From: Lolium rigidum
Taxonomy: Eukaryota; Streptophyta; Magnoliopsida; Poales; Poaceae
Direction: 5' to 3'
NCBI RefSeq assembly: GCF_022539505.1
Contig: NC_061513.1
Coordinates: forward strand, 347,587,617-347,651,616
Length of the DNA: 64,000 nt
Shown here: piece by piece, positions 37,934 to 49,061 of the stretch
Layout of the letters: every line of letters starts with the position of its first letter
Position numbering within the stretch: the stretch's first letter is position 1
The notes under the pieces: generated by a model
What the model was told of the DNA's origin: nothing
What the model saw: only the letters and a program-made list of their open reading frames with translations
Databases searched by the model: none
Program-made: the position numbers and the translations under genes

Positions 37934-40050
37934 TCAAGTAACATCAAGAGATGAAGCATCAACATCATAATTTGTTCTAATAATAGAATCATAAGGTAAC
38001 TTCATTCTCTTTCTAGGGAAGTGTTCCATACCTTTCTTGAGAGGAAATTGATATTTAATATTACCTTCCTTCATATCAATAGTAGCACCAACGGTTCGAA
38101 GAAAAGGTCTTCCCAATATAATGGGGCAAGATGCATTGCATTCAATATCCAAGACAAGAAAATCAACGGGGACAAGGTTATTGTTAACCATAATATGAAC
38201 ATTGTCAACTTTTCCCAAAGGTTTCTTTTTAGCATTATCAGCGAGATTAACATCAAGATAACAATTTTTCAATGGTGGCAAGTCAAGCATATCATAGACT
38301 TTTTTAGGCATAACAGAAATACTTGCACCAAGATCACATAAAGCATTACAATCAAAATCTTTGACTCTCATTTTAATTATGGGCTCCCAACCATCCTCTA
38401 GCTTTCTAGGAATAGAAGTTTCAAGTTTTAGTTTCTCTTCTCTAGCTTTTATGAGATTATTTGTAATATGTTTTGTGAAAGCCAAGTTTACAGCGCTTGC
38501 ATTGGGACTCTTAGCAAGTTTTTGCAAGAACTTTATAACTTCAGAGATGTGGCAATCATCAAAATCTAAATCATTACAATCTAAAGCAATGGGATTATCA
38601 TCTCCAAGGTTGGAAAAAATTTCAGCAGTTTTATCACAAGCAGTTTCAGCAGTTTTAGCAGTTTCAGGTAATTTTGCGCGCTTTGCACTAGGAGTAGAAA
38701 CATTACCAACACCAATTATTTTATCAATGATAGTAGAAGGTGCAGCGACATATGAATCATTAGCATTGCTAGTGGTGGTAATAGTCCAAACTTTAGCTAC
38801 ATTTTCCTTTTTAGCTAGTTTTTCATTTTCTTCTCTATCCCACCTAGCACGCAGTTCAGCCATTAATCTTATATTCTCATTAATTCTAACTTGGATGGCA
38901 TTTGCTGTAGTAACAATTTTATTTTCAATATCCCTATTAGGCATAACTTTCGATTTCAAAAGATCAACATCAGAGGCAAGACTATCAACTCTAGAAACAA
39001 GAATATCAATTTTATTGAGCTTTTCCTCAACAGATTTGTTAAAAACAGTTTGTGTACTAATAAATTCTTTAAGCATGGCTTCAAGTCCAGGGGGTGTGTT
39101 CCTATTATTGTTGTAATAATTCCCATAAGAATTAGCATAACCGTTACCATTATTATAAGGATATGGCCTATAGTTATTACTAGAATTGTTCTGATAAGCA
39201 TTGTTGTTGAAATTATTATTTTTAATGAAGTTTACATCAACATGTTCTTCTTGGGAAACCAATGAAGCTAATGGAACATTATTAGGATCAACATTAGTCC
39301 TATCATTCGCAAGCATAGACATAATAGCATCAACCTTATCATTCAAGGAAGAGGATTCTTCAACAGAATTTACCTTCTTACCTTGTGGAGCTCTTTCCGT
39401 GTGCCATTCAGAGTAATTAACCATCATATTATCAAGAAGCTTTGTAGCCTCACCAAGAGTGATGGACATAAAGGTACCTCCAGCAGCTGAATCCAATAAA
39501 TTCCGCGAAGAAAAATTTAGTCCTGCATAGAAGGTTTGGATGATCATCCAAGTAGTCGATCCATGGGTTGGGCAATTTTTAACCAGAGATTTCATTCTTT
39601 CCCAAGCTTGAGCAACATGTTCATTATCTAATTGTTTAAAATTCATTATGCTACTCCTCAAAGATATAATTTTAGCAGGGGGATAATATCTATCAATAAA
39701 AGCATCCTTGCATTTAGTCCATGAATCAATACTATTCTTAGGCGAGAGATAGCAACCAATCTTTAGCTCTTCCTCTTAATGAGAAAGGGAACAATTTTAA
39801 TTTTATAATGTCACCATCTACATCTTTATATTTTTGCATTTCACATAGTTCAACAAAATTATTGTGATGGGCAGCAGCATCATCGGAACTAACACCGGAA
39901 AATTGCTCTCTCATGACAAGATTAAGTAAAGCAGGTTTAATTTCAAAGAATTCTCGCTGTAGTAGCAGGTGGAGCAATAGGTGTGCATAAGAAATCATTA
40001 TTATTTGTGCTAGTGAAGTCACACAACTTAGTATTTTCAGGGTTGGCCAT
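37934..40050 (-). CDS. F gag-protease polyprotein (575-aa open frame plus a frameshifted N-terminus)
   Basis: An uninterrupted 575-residue frame (39661 to 37934) covers most of a Gypsy gag-protease. It has the capsid core (residues 1-90, with WERMKSLVKNCPTHG), an Asn/Tyr-rich stretch (about 145-185), a heptad-like helical segment (about 185-275), a Ser/Thr/Ala/Lys linker and a retropepsin-like protease. The active site is D443 in DLGASISVMP, and ILGRPF is near 515-520. Gag forms the particle and the protease matures it. The true start is at 40050, and the N-terminal part (EFFEIKPALLNL... to RAKDWLLSL) is in another frame because of breaks at 39953-39956 and 39743-39746, both CTG/CAG-type spellings. 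The stop after SSLDVT is shared with D and, apart from two residues, B, so the polyprotein naturally ends without RT or integrase. Confidence 0.85.
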
Positions 40051-40303
40051 TTTAGCAATAGTAAATAAAACAACCTAGATAAAGTAAATGCAAGTAAACT
40101 AATTTTTTTTGTGTTTTTGATATAGAGTGCAAGACAGTAAATAAAGTAAAACTAGCAACTAATTTTTTTGTGTTTTGATATAATGCAGCAAACAAAGTAG
40201 TAAATAAAATAAAGCAAGACAAAAACAAAGTAAAGAGATTGAGAAGTGGAGACTCCCCTTGCAGCGTGTCTTGATCTCCCGGCAACGGCGCCGGAAATTT
40301 GCT
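40051..40303 (-). other. F 5' leader and PBS
   Basis: CCCGGCAACGGCGCC on the plus strand (near 40279-40293) matches the tRNA-Asp 3' end. As in D the final tRNA base position reads G instead of A. The leader contains TTTTTTGTGTTTT tracts and no gene. Confidence 0.8.
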
Positions 40304-41893
40304 TGATGCGTGTAGTTGACACGTCCGTTGGGAACCCCAAGAGGAAGGTGTGATGCGCACAGCGGCAAGTTTCCCTCGGTAAGAAACCAAGGTTTAATCG
40401 AACCGGTAGGAGTCAAGAAGCACGTTGAAGGTTGATGGCGGCGGGATGTAGTGCGGCGCAACACCGGAGATTCGGCGCCAACGTGGAACCTGCACAACAC
40501 AACCAAAGTACTTTGCCCCAACGAAACGAGTGAGGTTGTCAATCTCACCGGCTTGCTATAACAAAGGGTTAACCGTATTGTGTGGAAGATGATTGTTTGC
40601 GGAGAAAACGAGTAAAACAAGTATTGCGGCAGATTTGTATTTCGGTATTAAAAGAATGGACCGGGGTCCACGGTTCACTAGAGGTGTCTCTCCCATAAGA
40701 TAAAAGCATGTTGGGTGAACAAATTACGGTCGGGCAATTGACAAATAGAGAGGGCATAACAATGCACATACATGTCATGATAAGTATAGTGAGATTTAAT
40801 TGGGCATTACGACAAAGTACATAGACCGCCATCCAGCTGCATCTATGCCTAAAAAGTCCACCTTCGGGTTATCGTCGAACCCCTTCCGGTATAAAGTTGC
40901 AAAGCAACGGACAATTGCATTAAGTATGGTGCGTAATGTAATCAACAACTACATCCTCGGACATAGCGCCAATGTTTTATCCCTAGTGGCAACGAGCACA
41001 ACACAACCTTAGAACTTTTTGTCAACTGTCCCGGTGTCAATGCGGGCATGAACCCACTATCGAGCATAAATACTCCCTCTTGGAGTTAAAAGCAAAAACT
41101 TGGCCAGAGCCTCTACTAGTAACGGAGAGCATGCAAGATCATAAACAACACATATGTAATAACTTGATAATTAACATAACATGGTATTCTATCCATCGGA
41201 TCCCGACAAACACAACATAGAGTATTACAGATAGATGATCTTGATCATGTTAGGCAGCTCACAAGATCCAACAATGAAGCACAATGAGGAGAAGACAACC
41301 ATCTAGCTACTGCTATGGACCCATAGTCCGAGGGTGAACTACTCACTCATCACTCCGGAGGCGACCATGGCGGTGTAGAGTCCTCCGGGAGATGAATCCC
41401 CTCTCCCGGCGGGTGCGGAGGAGATCTCCGGAATCTCCCGAGATGGGATCGGCGGCGGCGTCGTCTCGGTGAGGTTTTCCGTATCGTGGTTTTTCGCATC
41501 GGGGGTTTCGCGACGGAGGCTTTAAGTAGGCGGAAGGGCAGAGTCGGGGGCACGACGAGGGCCCACACCATAGGGCGGGGCGGGCCCTCCTTGGCCGCGC
41601 CGCCATGTGGTGTCGCCACCTCGTGGCCCCACTTCGTATGCTCTTCGGTCTTCCGGAAGGTTCGTGGCAAAATAGGCCCCTGGGTCTTCGTTTCGTCCAA
41701 TTAGAGAATATTTCGTTACTAGGATTTACGAAACCAAAAACAGCGGAAAACGAGAGCGGCACTTCGGCATCTTGTTAATAGGTTAGTTCCAGAAAATGCA
41801 CGAATATGACATAAAGTGTGCATAAAACATGTAGGTATCATCAATAATATGGCATAGAACATAAGAAATTATCGATACGTCGGAGACGTATCA
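40304..41893 (-). repeat. F 5' LTR
   Basis: 1590 bp. Compared with the 3' LTR it shows repeated CAG-to-CGG spellings (40377-40379 against 33818-33820; 40404-40406 against 33845-33847) and CGAG spellings, against an otherwise near-identical background. Confidence 0.93.
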
Positions 41894-41898
41894 TTGCG

Positions 41899-42051
41899 CC
41901 GCACTACACTCCTCCGCCATCAACCTTCAACGTGCTTCTTGGCTCCTCCTGGTTCGATAAACCTTGGTTTCTTTCTGAGGGAAAACTTGCTACTGTACGC
42001 ATGACACCTTCCTCTTGGGGTTCCCAACGGACGTGTCGACTGCACGCATCA
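41899..42051 (+). repeat. G 5' LTR, segment 3 of 3
   Basis: This is the last part of the G LTR (CCGCACTACACTCC...CACGCATCA), which completes an LTR interrupted twice by D and F. Confidence 0.88.
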
Positions 42052-42567
42052 AGCTCTAGCACAAAAATAGTAATCCATGCTTCCCACTGCAAAGGGCCAA
42101 TCTTTTACTTTATTGTTGAGTCAGTTTATCTATTCTTTCTATCCCAGAAGCAAACACTAGTATCAACTGTGCGCATTGATTCTTACATGTTTACCTATTG
42201 CACTTGTTATATTACTTTGTGTTGACAATTATCCATGAGATATATATGTTGAAGTTGAAAGCAACCGCTGAAACTTATATCTTCCTTTGTGTTGCTTCAA
42301 AGCTTTCTACTAAGAATTTATTGCTTTATGATTTGACTCTTATGCAAGTCTTATTGATGCTTGTCTTGAAAGTACTATTCATGAAAAGTCTTTGCTATAT
42401 GATTCATTTGTTTACTCATTGTCTTTACCATTGCTTCGAATCGCTGCATTCATCTCATATGCTTTACAATAGTATTGATCAAGATTATGATAGCATGTCA
42501 CTTCAGAAATTATCCTTGTTATCGTTTACCTGCTCGAGGGCGAGTAGGAACTAAGCTTGGGGATGCT
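42052..42567 (+). mobile_element. G internal remnant (516 bp, deletion derivative)
   Basis: This plus-strand sequence corresponds to the reverse complement of the last part of the B/D/F non-coding interior (compare 17785-18295) and ends in the PPT CTAAGCTTGGGGATGC (42551-42566). It joins the 5' LTR directly. PBS, leader, gag, protease and about 2 kb of non-coding interior are deleted. It contains no gene. Confidence 0.85.
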
Positions 42568-44167
42568 TGATACGTACCAAACGTATCTATAATTTCTTAT
42601 GTTCCATGCTACTTTTATGATGATACTCACATGTTTTATACACACTTTATGTCATTATTATGCATTTTCCGGCACTAACCTACTGACGAGATGCCGAAGA
42701 GCCGATTCTTGTTTTCTCGCTGTTTTTGGTTTCAGAAATCCTACAAAGGAAATATTCTCGGAATTGGACGAAATCAACGCCCAGGGTCTTATTTTTCCAC
42801 GAAGATTCCAGAAGACCGAAGAGGATACGAAGTGGGGCCACGAGGTGGCGACACACTAAGGCGGCGCGGCCAAGGAGGGGCCCGCGCCGCCCTAGTGTGT
42901 GGGCCCCTCGTGACGCCTCCAACCCTGCCCTTCCGCCTACTTAAAGCCTTCGTCGCGAAAACCCCAGTACCGAGAGCCACGATACGGAAAACCTTCCAGA
43001 GACGCCGCCATCGCCAATCCCATCTCGGGGGATTCAGGAGATCGCCTCCGGCACCCTGCCGGAGAGGGGAATCATCTCCTGGAGGTCTCTTCATCACCAT
43101 AATCGCCTCCGGATTGATGTGTGAGTAGTTCACCCCTGGACTATGGGTCCATAGCAGTAGCTAGATGGTTGTCTTCTCCTCATTGTGCTATCATGTTAGA
43201 TCTTGTGAGCTGCCTATCATGATCAAGATCATCTATTTGCAATTCTACATGTTGTGTTTGTTGGGATCCGATGAATATTGAATACTATGTCAAGTTGATT
43301 ATCAATCTATCATATATGTTGTTTATGTTCTTGCATGCTCTCCGTTGCTAGTAGAGGCTCTGGCCAAGTTGATACTTGTAACTCCAAGAGGGAGTATTTA
43401 TGCTCGATAGTGGGTTCATGCCTCCATTGAATGTGGGACGGTGACAGAAAGTTCTAAGGTTGTGGATGTCTTGTTGCCACTAGGGATAAAACATCAATGC
43501 TTTGTCTAAGGATATTTGTGTTGATTACATTACGCACCATACTTAATGCAATTGTCCGTTGTTTGCAACTTAATACTGGAAGGGGTTCGAATGATAACCT
43601 GAAGGTGGACTTTTTAGGCATAGATGCATGCTGGATAGCGGTCTATGTACTTTGTCGTAATGCCCTGATTAAATCTCATAGTACTCATCATGATATATGT
43701 ATGTGAATTGTTATGCCTTCTTTATTTGTCAATTGCCCGACTGTAATTTGTTCACCCAACATGCTATTTATCTTATGGGAGAGACACCACTAGTGAACTG
43801 TGGATCCCGGTCCATTCTTTACATCTGAAATACAATCTACTGCAATACTTGTTCTTTACTGTTCTTCGCAAACAAACATCATCTTCCACACTATACATCT
43901 AATCCTTTGTTTACATCAAGCCGGTGAGATTGACAACCTCGCTGTTACGTTGGGGCAAAGTACTTTTATTGTGTTGTGCAGGTTCCACGTTGGCGCCGGA
44001 ATCCCTGGTGTTGCGCCGCACTACACTCCGCCACCAACAACCTTCACGTGTTCCTTGACTCCTACTAGTTCGATAACCTTGGTTTCTTACTGAGGGAAAA
44101 CTTGCTGCTGTGCGCATCACACCTTCCTCTTGGGGTTCCCAACGGACGTGTGTCTTACACGCCATCA
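42568..44167 (+). repeat. G 3' LTR
   Basis: A complete 1600-bp LTR, TGATACGTACC...CACGCCATCA. It is followed by ATAAC (44168-44172), the likely right TSD, within Copia-2 LTR sequence. Copia-1's 3' LTR reads TTTATAACTACCC at the same place, which confirms that G sits in a BARE-like LTR. Confidence 0.9.
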
Positions 44168-44589
44168 ATAACCACCCATTTACGCAATGGCATTTGATGT
44201 AATCAAAGCATACTTCCGGTGTAAGTGATTTACAAGATCTCATGGTCGAAGGACTAGGTAACTATGTATTGAAAGCTTATAGGAAGTTGAACTTAATGAC
44301 TTGATCTCATGCTACGCTTATTTGGGTGTGTGTCCATTATATCATTCATCCAATGACATAACCTTGTTATTAACAACATCCAATGTTCATGATCACGAAA
44401 CCATGATCATCTATTAATCAACAAGCTAGTTATATAAGAGGCTTACTAGGGACTCCTTGTTGTTTACATAACACACATGTATCAATGTTTCGGTTAATAC
44501 AATTATAGCATGGTATGCAAACATTTATCATAAACACAACAATATAATAATAACCTATTTATTATTGCCTCTTGGGAATATCTCCAAAA
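44168..44589 (-). mobile_element. Copia-2 3' LTR, outer U3 part
   Basis: BARE/Angela-like LTR sequence, homologous to 8060-8480, ending ...TGGGAATATCTCCAAAA next to the PPT. The rest of this LTR is not visible to the left of G. It is either in the gap or is the missing end of the Copia-1 5' LTR (see findings). Confidence 0.8.
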
Positions 44590-45261
44590 GTCTCCCACTT
44601 GCACTAAAGTCAATAATCTAGATTACATTGTAATGTACCTAACACCCATGGCGTTCTGGTGTAGGTCATGCTTTGCCCTATGGAGAGCTTTAATCAACGG
44701 ATCTGCCACATTCAGATCTGTGTGTATTTGAAAATATTTACTTCACCATCTTCGATGTACTCACGAATCGAATGAAAACGTAGCTTGATATGCTTCACCT
44801 TCTTGTGCGACCTTGGTTCTTGTGCATTGGCGATGGCACCCATGTTGTCACAATAGATAACTAATGGGTCCAATGCACTAGGAACCACACCAAGCTCAAC
44901 AATGAACCTCTTCATCCATACTGCTTCCGATGAATCCTTCGAAGCCGCTATGTATTCAGATTCAGTTGAAGACTTCGCCACCGTGCATTGCTTGGAACTC
45001 ATCCAGCTTACTGATGACGACCATTCGGTATAAACATGTACCCGAGACCGAGACTTAGAGTCATCGGGATCGGTGTTCCAACTTGCATCGGTGTAACTGG
45101 TTACAACGAGCTCTTGGTCACCTCCACAACAAAGAAACATATCCTTAGTCCTTTTCAAGTACTTCAGGATATTCTTGACCACTGTCCAGTGTTCCATTCC
45201 TGGATCACTCTGATATCTGCTGGTCAAACTAACAGCATGTGCGATATCCGGTCTAGTACAC
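44590..45261 (-). pseudogene. Copia-2 pol: RNase H domain and 3' tail
   Basis: The minus-strand PPT AAGTGGGAGAC lies at 44590-44600. The frame from 45256 down to 44712 encodes the end of RT and the Copia RNase H, with YTDASWNTDPDDSKS, SSKQCTVAKSSTESEY and YCDNMGAI, the regions holding the acidic catalytic residues. A one-base loss near 44730 ends the frame early: the expected VADPL... tail continues in another frame down to about 44640. The upstream end is cut by solo LTR S2. TACAC at 45257-45261 is the TSD. Confidence 0.85.
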
Positions 45262-45635
45262 TGTAACGACCCGGAAAAACCCTAAATAGATCTTTCCCCG
45301 TTGCTTGTTTTTCCGTGTCGTTCCAAGTTCATCATGGCATATGCATCATACCATCCATGTTTTTACAAAATAAAATTATTTTGTAAACTCTAATTATTTC
45401 GTTTTCTTCTCTCATAAGGTTTATTTATTAAACCCCTTGTCTTCTCTTTTAATAAACCCTAACCCAAAACTATCAAACAAACAATAAAACTATTTTGTTT
45501 CCTCTATCTCCACCTCTTCATTAAAATTCTAATTTTATTTGAACTACTTTCAAATCTTTTTACAAAACAGTTTTATAAAGAAAGTTTTCAAAGAAAAAGA
45601 AAACAGGAGAAAACCCCTATCCTACCCGGGCCTCC

Positions 45636-45638
<3 letters not shown>

Positions 45639-45688
<50 letters not shown>
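45639..45688 (+). repeat. (CT)25 microsatellite
   Basis: A pure CT dinucleotide run of 50 bp in S2, just 5' of the GC-rich block. Its length is likely to vary between copies and accessions. Confidence 0.95.
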
Positions 45689-45691
<3 letters not shown>

Positions 45692-45714
45692 CTGGCCTGC
45701 TTCCCCTCACCCCG

Positions 45715-46546
45715 GTGGCCCACCATCTTTCTCCCAGCAGCCCACCAGTCCTGGCCCGTACCCCTTCGGAGAAAGGATCTCATGCTCGCTGTCGTCTTCC
45801 TGGCGCACGAGAGCAGCGTGATGTTGTGGTCCTCATCCGCCTCCAACCACTCTGCTTTTCCCCCGCTTTAATCCCCACCGAGGTTGCAGCTTCACGCACC
45901 CAGCGCCTCCTTTTCCCTTTCTTCTTCCTTTGCAAGAAAACGAACGAGAGGAGAAACCCCATGAGAGCTACCGCCGCTGCCTCGCCATGGCCTCGTCGTC
46001 TCCGGCCACCCCTCGCCGTCCCAAGGCCACCATCGACGCCCCTCGGCGTCCTCAACCTCCTGGCGCAAGGAATCGGTCCGGGAGGCCTTCAGCGTGTCGC
46101 CATCGCCCTCGACATCTGCCACGGCCATCATCGAAATTCTTCGATTCCGGCGCCGCCACCCTTCCTCGGCCTCCGCCATCTACACGTCGAGCTCCCTGGT
46201 ACCTCGGCGCACCCCCTTGACATCATTCCCTCCCTCGTTGCTTCCTATTTCATCTCCTCACCGTGTTGTCGCCATCCTCCGCCGCAGGTCCCCACGCCGC
46301 CGGCGCTCCGTCGACCTCCTGCGAGCGGCGCCGCCCTTCCTTGACCTGCGCCGACGAGACGCGTCGGGCGCGCCTCCTCTCGCGCCCAGGGACCCCCTCC
46401 TCGCCCGCGCCGCGCGACGTCTGCCGCGGTCACCACCTCCCCTGGAACGCGCTGTGCATCGAGCACCTGGCGTGCGTGTGCACGGATGGTTTGCCAGGTC
46501 ATCGTCGAGCGTGGCCTCGAGCCCACTCGCCAGCCTCACGGGCTAG
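45715..46546 (+). other. GC-rich open stretch in S2, unlikely to be a gene
   Basis: Two overlapping plus-strand frames (45715-46344 and 46094-46546) and several minus-strand frames are open through the same block. All are rich in Pro, Arg, Ala and Ser, as expected from GC composition. There is no recognisable domain, and the frames coexist on both strands, so I treat it as a GC-rich transcribed leader of the LTR rather than a protein gene. Confidence 0.5.
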
Positions 46547-48975
46547 CCCTGTGCCCGGTGAGAATCCCTTCTCAGATCCAATCTGGATCTGGTGCTTTAC
46601 GCCTAGGCCCTTGCATCTTCTGTTCCTGAGCCCGCAGCCCCTGTCCTTGTTACTTTACAACAAAACCCCCTGTAACTCTTTTAAACTAACCCGCAGTCCT
46701 TTTTCCTGTTAGTATTTTCGTTCGGGTCCTTTTCCTAATTAAATAAACCCTGTTTTTCTATTTTAACTAATAAAAACTAATCTGCTAATAACTTTTAGTT
46801 GGTAACTCGAAATAAAAAGTGTTATACATGAAAATTGATCAGAAAAATGTGCTGAACATTAATATGACATCCATACATCTGTTTGCATCTTGCATCATGT
46901 CGAGACGTGATAGTTATGCATGTTCACCTCACATATATGCGGAGTATTTCGGACACCGACTATGGTTTTCCCCGCTCCGTTTAACTTTGAAGCTCACCCT
47001 TGCCATGTCTATGCCATGCTAATCAACACTTAACTTTGTCGGTAAAAATGCAACTCCAACTCTAATTGTTTGTCCGGGGTTCCGACTCAACTTAAATTGG
47101 ATAAGTTGCATCGCATGATCGTTGCCATGCCATGCATATCATATTATGCTCATGCCGATTCTTCTTTCGTAGTAGTAAGTGGTGCATCCATTGTTTGTTG
47201 TAGCATTTGCTTCTTCCCGGATAGGATCACGAAGTGGAGTTGTGAGATACGACAAGTTCTCCGGATGTCCCTCGGCAAGCTTTAACAGGCAAGCATTTCC
47301 CATATACTCCTGCCCCTGCAGGAGTCGCTCACCTATTTTATTTTGCCTTCTCCCTCATGCTATCCTTAAGTTGCGTTCTTGTCACGTGTCCTTTCCACTT
47401 GTTACCTTAAGCAGCCCATATTGCCACCATCACCTCCCAGGGCTATTGTTTGGTTATCGAGTCTGCGTTGCGAGTCGTAGTGCATGCTAGTGCTGTTTTA
47501 TCTTGTTACCGTTACTGCTATCTTATCGGGTTGTATGTTGGGAAGAATCATGGTTACTTTAGTTGTTGATAATTGTTTAGCGGAGGCATCGGTGGGTCAG
47601 CTGCTTGTTTTGTGACGGCTCACTTGTGTTTCCTAAATAACTTAGGACCCGAGTTCTTGTTATCTGTTCCGAGACTGAGTGCTCTAACCACACGTGGGTA
47701 TGCTTACCGGGTCTCCCCTCGACCACTGCCGGAATCTACATCTTTGTCCAGTGGCCACAATTAGTTTGAATGCTTTGTTTCTCCCGGGCGTGCAAGCTTG
47801 TTTCTTTGTGGTCAGATGATATGATGTTATTTTTGGGGAAGCCATGTTGCCTTGTAACCCCATTGTCTCTTGCACGTCTGTAGGTGCGGCACGTATTGAT
47901 AAAAGGTCATCCTCTAGTGGGCTCTGATCCTCTTAGCCGTTCTCGCAACAGCTAGGTCCGCGTCAGAGTTCCGATCGGGCTCTGAAACGGGTTAACTTAG
48001 TTAGGTGGCTTCCTGTACATTGTTGTGGTGAAGGAGAGTGCGAGTCTTGATATCCACCTGTCGCAAGTGGGTTGAGCGTGCGTGTGGGCACATTTGGGCA
48101 CCCCTCGCGGGGTTACAATCTTATCGATAAGCCGTGTCCGCGGTTATGGACGACTTGGAGCTGTATGACTCGACCATAGACAACTTACACATGTTGTTTC
48201 AATACTAATAACTTGCATAGTAAGATAGAACAACTTATATAATAACTGGTTAAAACTTGTCAACGGTGTGAGTGCCTTTGTAAGTACCTCTTTGCGAAGG
48301 GGGAACACGTCGGCTATGTTATGTTTGCAGAGTATATAACTGTTAGTTTATGCGCTCTCTCATCTTCTCTGATTAGACGAAAGTTGTAGAGTGTCTCTAT
48401 AGGTTTTTAGTGCTTGCGCGCTGCCGCTTAACCCCACCATATTGCCTATGACGTTCCTCTTGCGTCCTCTAAGTCCCCTGCGTGCCTCAAGTACAAAGGA
48501 CGACTGGTTGACGAATGCTTATACGTCTTGAAGTCTTGTTAAGTACGAACCCGTACTTATTGCTTCTTCTACGGGATATAACCGGGCAGGTACGAAGATA
48601 TGTTCGATGAAGACGACGTTAGCAAGGTTACCCTTCCGGCTTGGCCTGGGTAGGGTTATGGACGCCACTGGTTATCTTCAGGACTCTTAGTCCAATTTGT
48701 ATCTTGTCCGTACTCGGATGTATTCGATCTTCTGTATGATTCGGATCTTTGTATTGTATATTTGTATCTTGACTCGTTGGAGTCGTTGTTGTAATATATG
48801 TTTCTTGTGGGCTCTATTGTAATCCTGTTGTAATGTTACCGCTCGTGTTAATTCCTCTGGCATCACGTGTGTGATTCGTCGCGCACGTCGTGTCGGAGGG
48901 CGTCTCTGAATCGATATCGTGCGGATTTCGGCGGGTTCGCTGGGATCCTCATGGTACCGGTTCCGGGGCGTCACA

Positions 48976-49061
48976 TACACAGCATGGCATACATGATAGA
49001 GCCTACTGCCGAGGCATAGGGGATCTTGTTCATCCTCTCTCTTTCTTCTGCCGTAGCCGGA
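48976..49061 (-). pseudogene. Copia-2 pol, short segment between S2 and S3
   Basis: The minus strand encodes MNKIPYASAVGSIMYAML, the conserved segment between RT and RNase H of BARE-like Copia. It continues across S2 into TRPDIAHAVSLTSRYQ. CCGGA (49057-49061) is the TSD of S3. Confidence 0.88.

Larger units (their letters stand above)
33745..41893 (-). mobile_element. F: full-length minus-strand Sabrina-like Gypsy element, 8149 bp
   Basis: The element has 3' LTR 33745-35344, internal region 35345-40303 and 5' LTR 40304-41893. It has a perfect TSD, TTGCG (33740-33744 and 41894-41898), and lies in the same G LTR as D, about 200 bp further along it. It has the best-preserved gag-protease frame of the three copies. 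Confidence 0.95.
45262..48975. mobile_element. S2: solo LTR (3.7 kb) inside Copia-2
   Basis: Ends are TGTAACGACCCGG and GGGGCGTCACA, with a perfect 5-bp TSD, TACAC (45257-45261 and 48976-48980). No PBS, PPT or internal genes are visible, so it is most simply a solo LTR of a long-LTR element, probably Gypsy. A (CT)25 tract is at 45639-45688. A GC-rich, Pro/Arg-rich ORF region covers about 45700-46550. The remaining 46.6-48.9 kb is non-coding. I do not recognise the family, and the orientation is uncertain. Confidence 0.8.

Noticed and set aside
38361..39116. Plus-strand 251-aa ORF opposite gag in F
   Set aside because: Antisense shadow of gag-protease; low-complexity Ser/Leu-rich sequence and interrupted in B.
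40304..41893. CpG deamination as the cause of CAG/CGG differences between the F LTRs
   Set aside because: It could explain CGG to CAG in one direction, but not CGAG insertions or CG deletions at the same sites, nor the restriction to CAG/CTG; kept only as a minor alternative.
46263..46712. Possible host protein gene in S2
   Set aside because: Multiple coexisting frames, Pro/Arg-rich composition, no domain, and entirely inside an element with LTR ends and a TSD.
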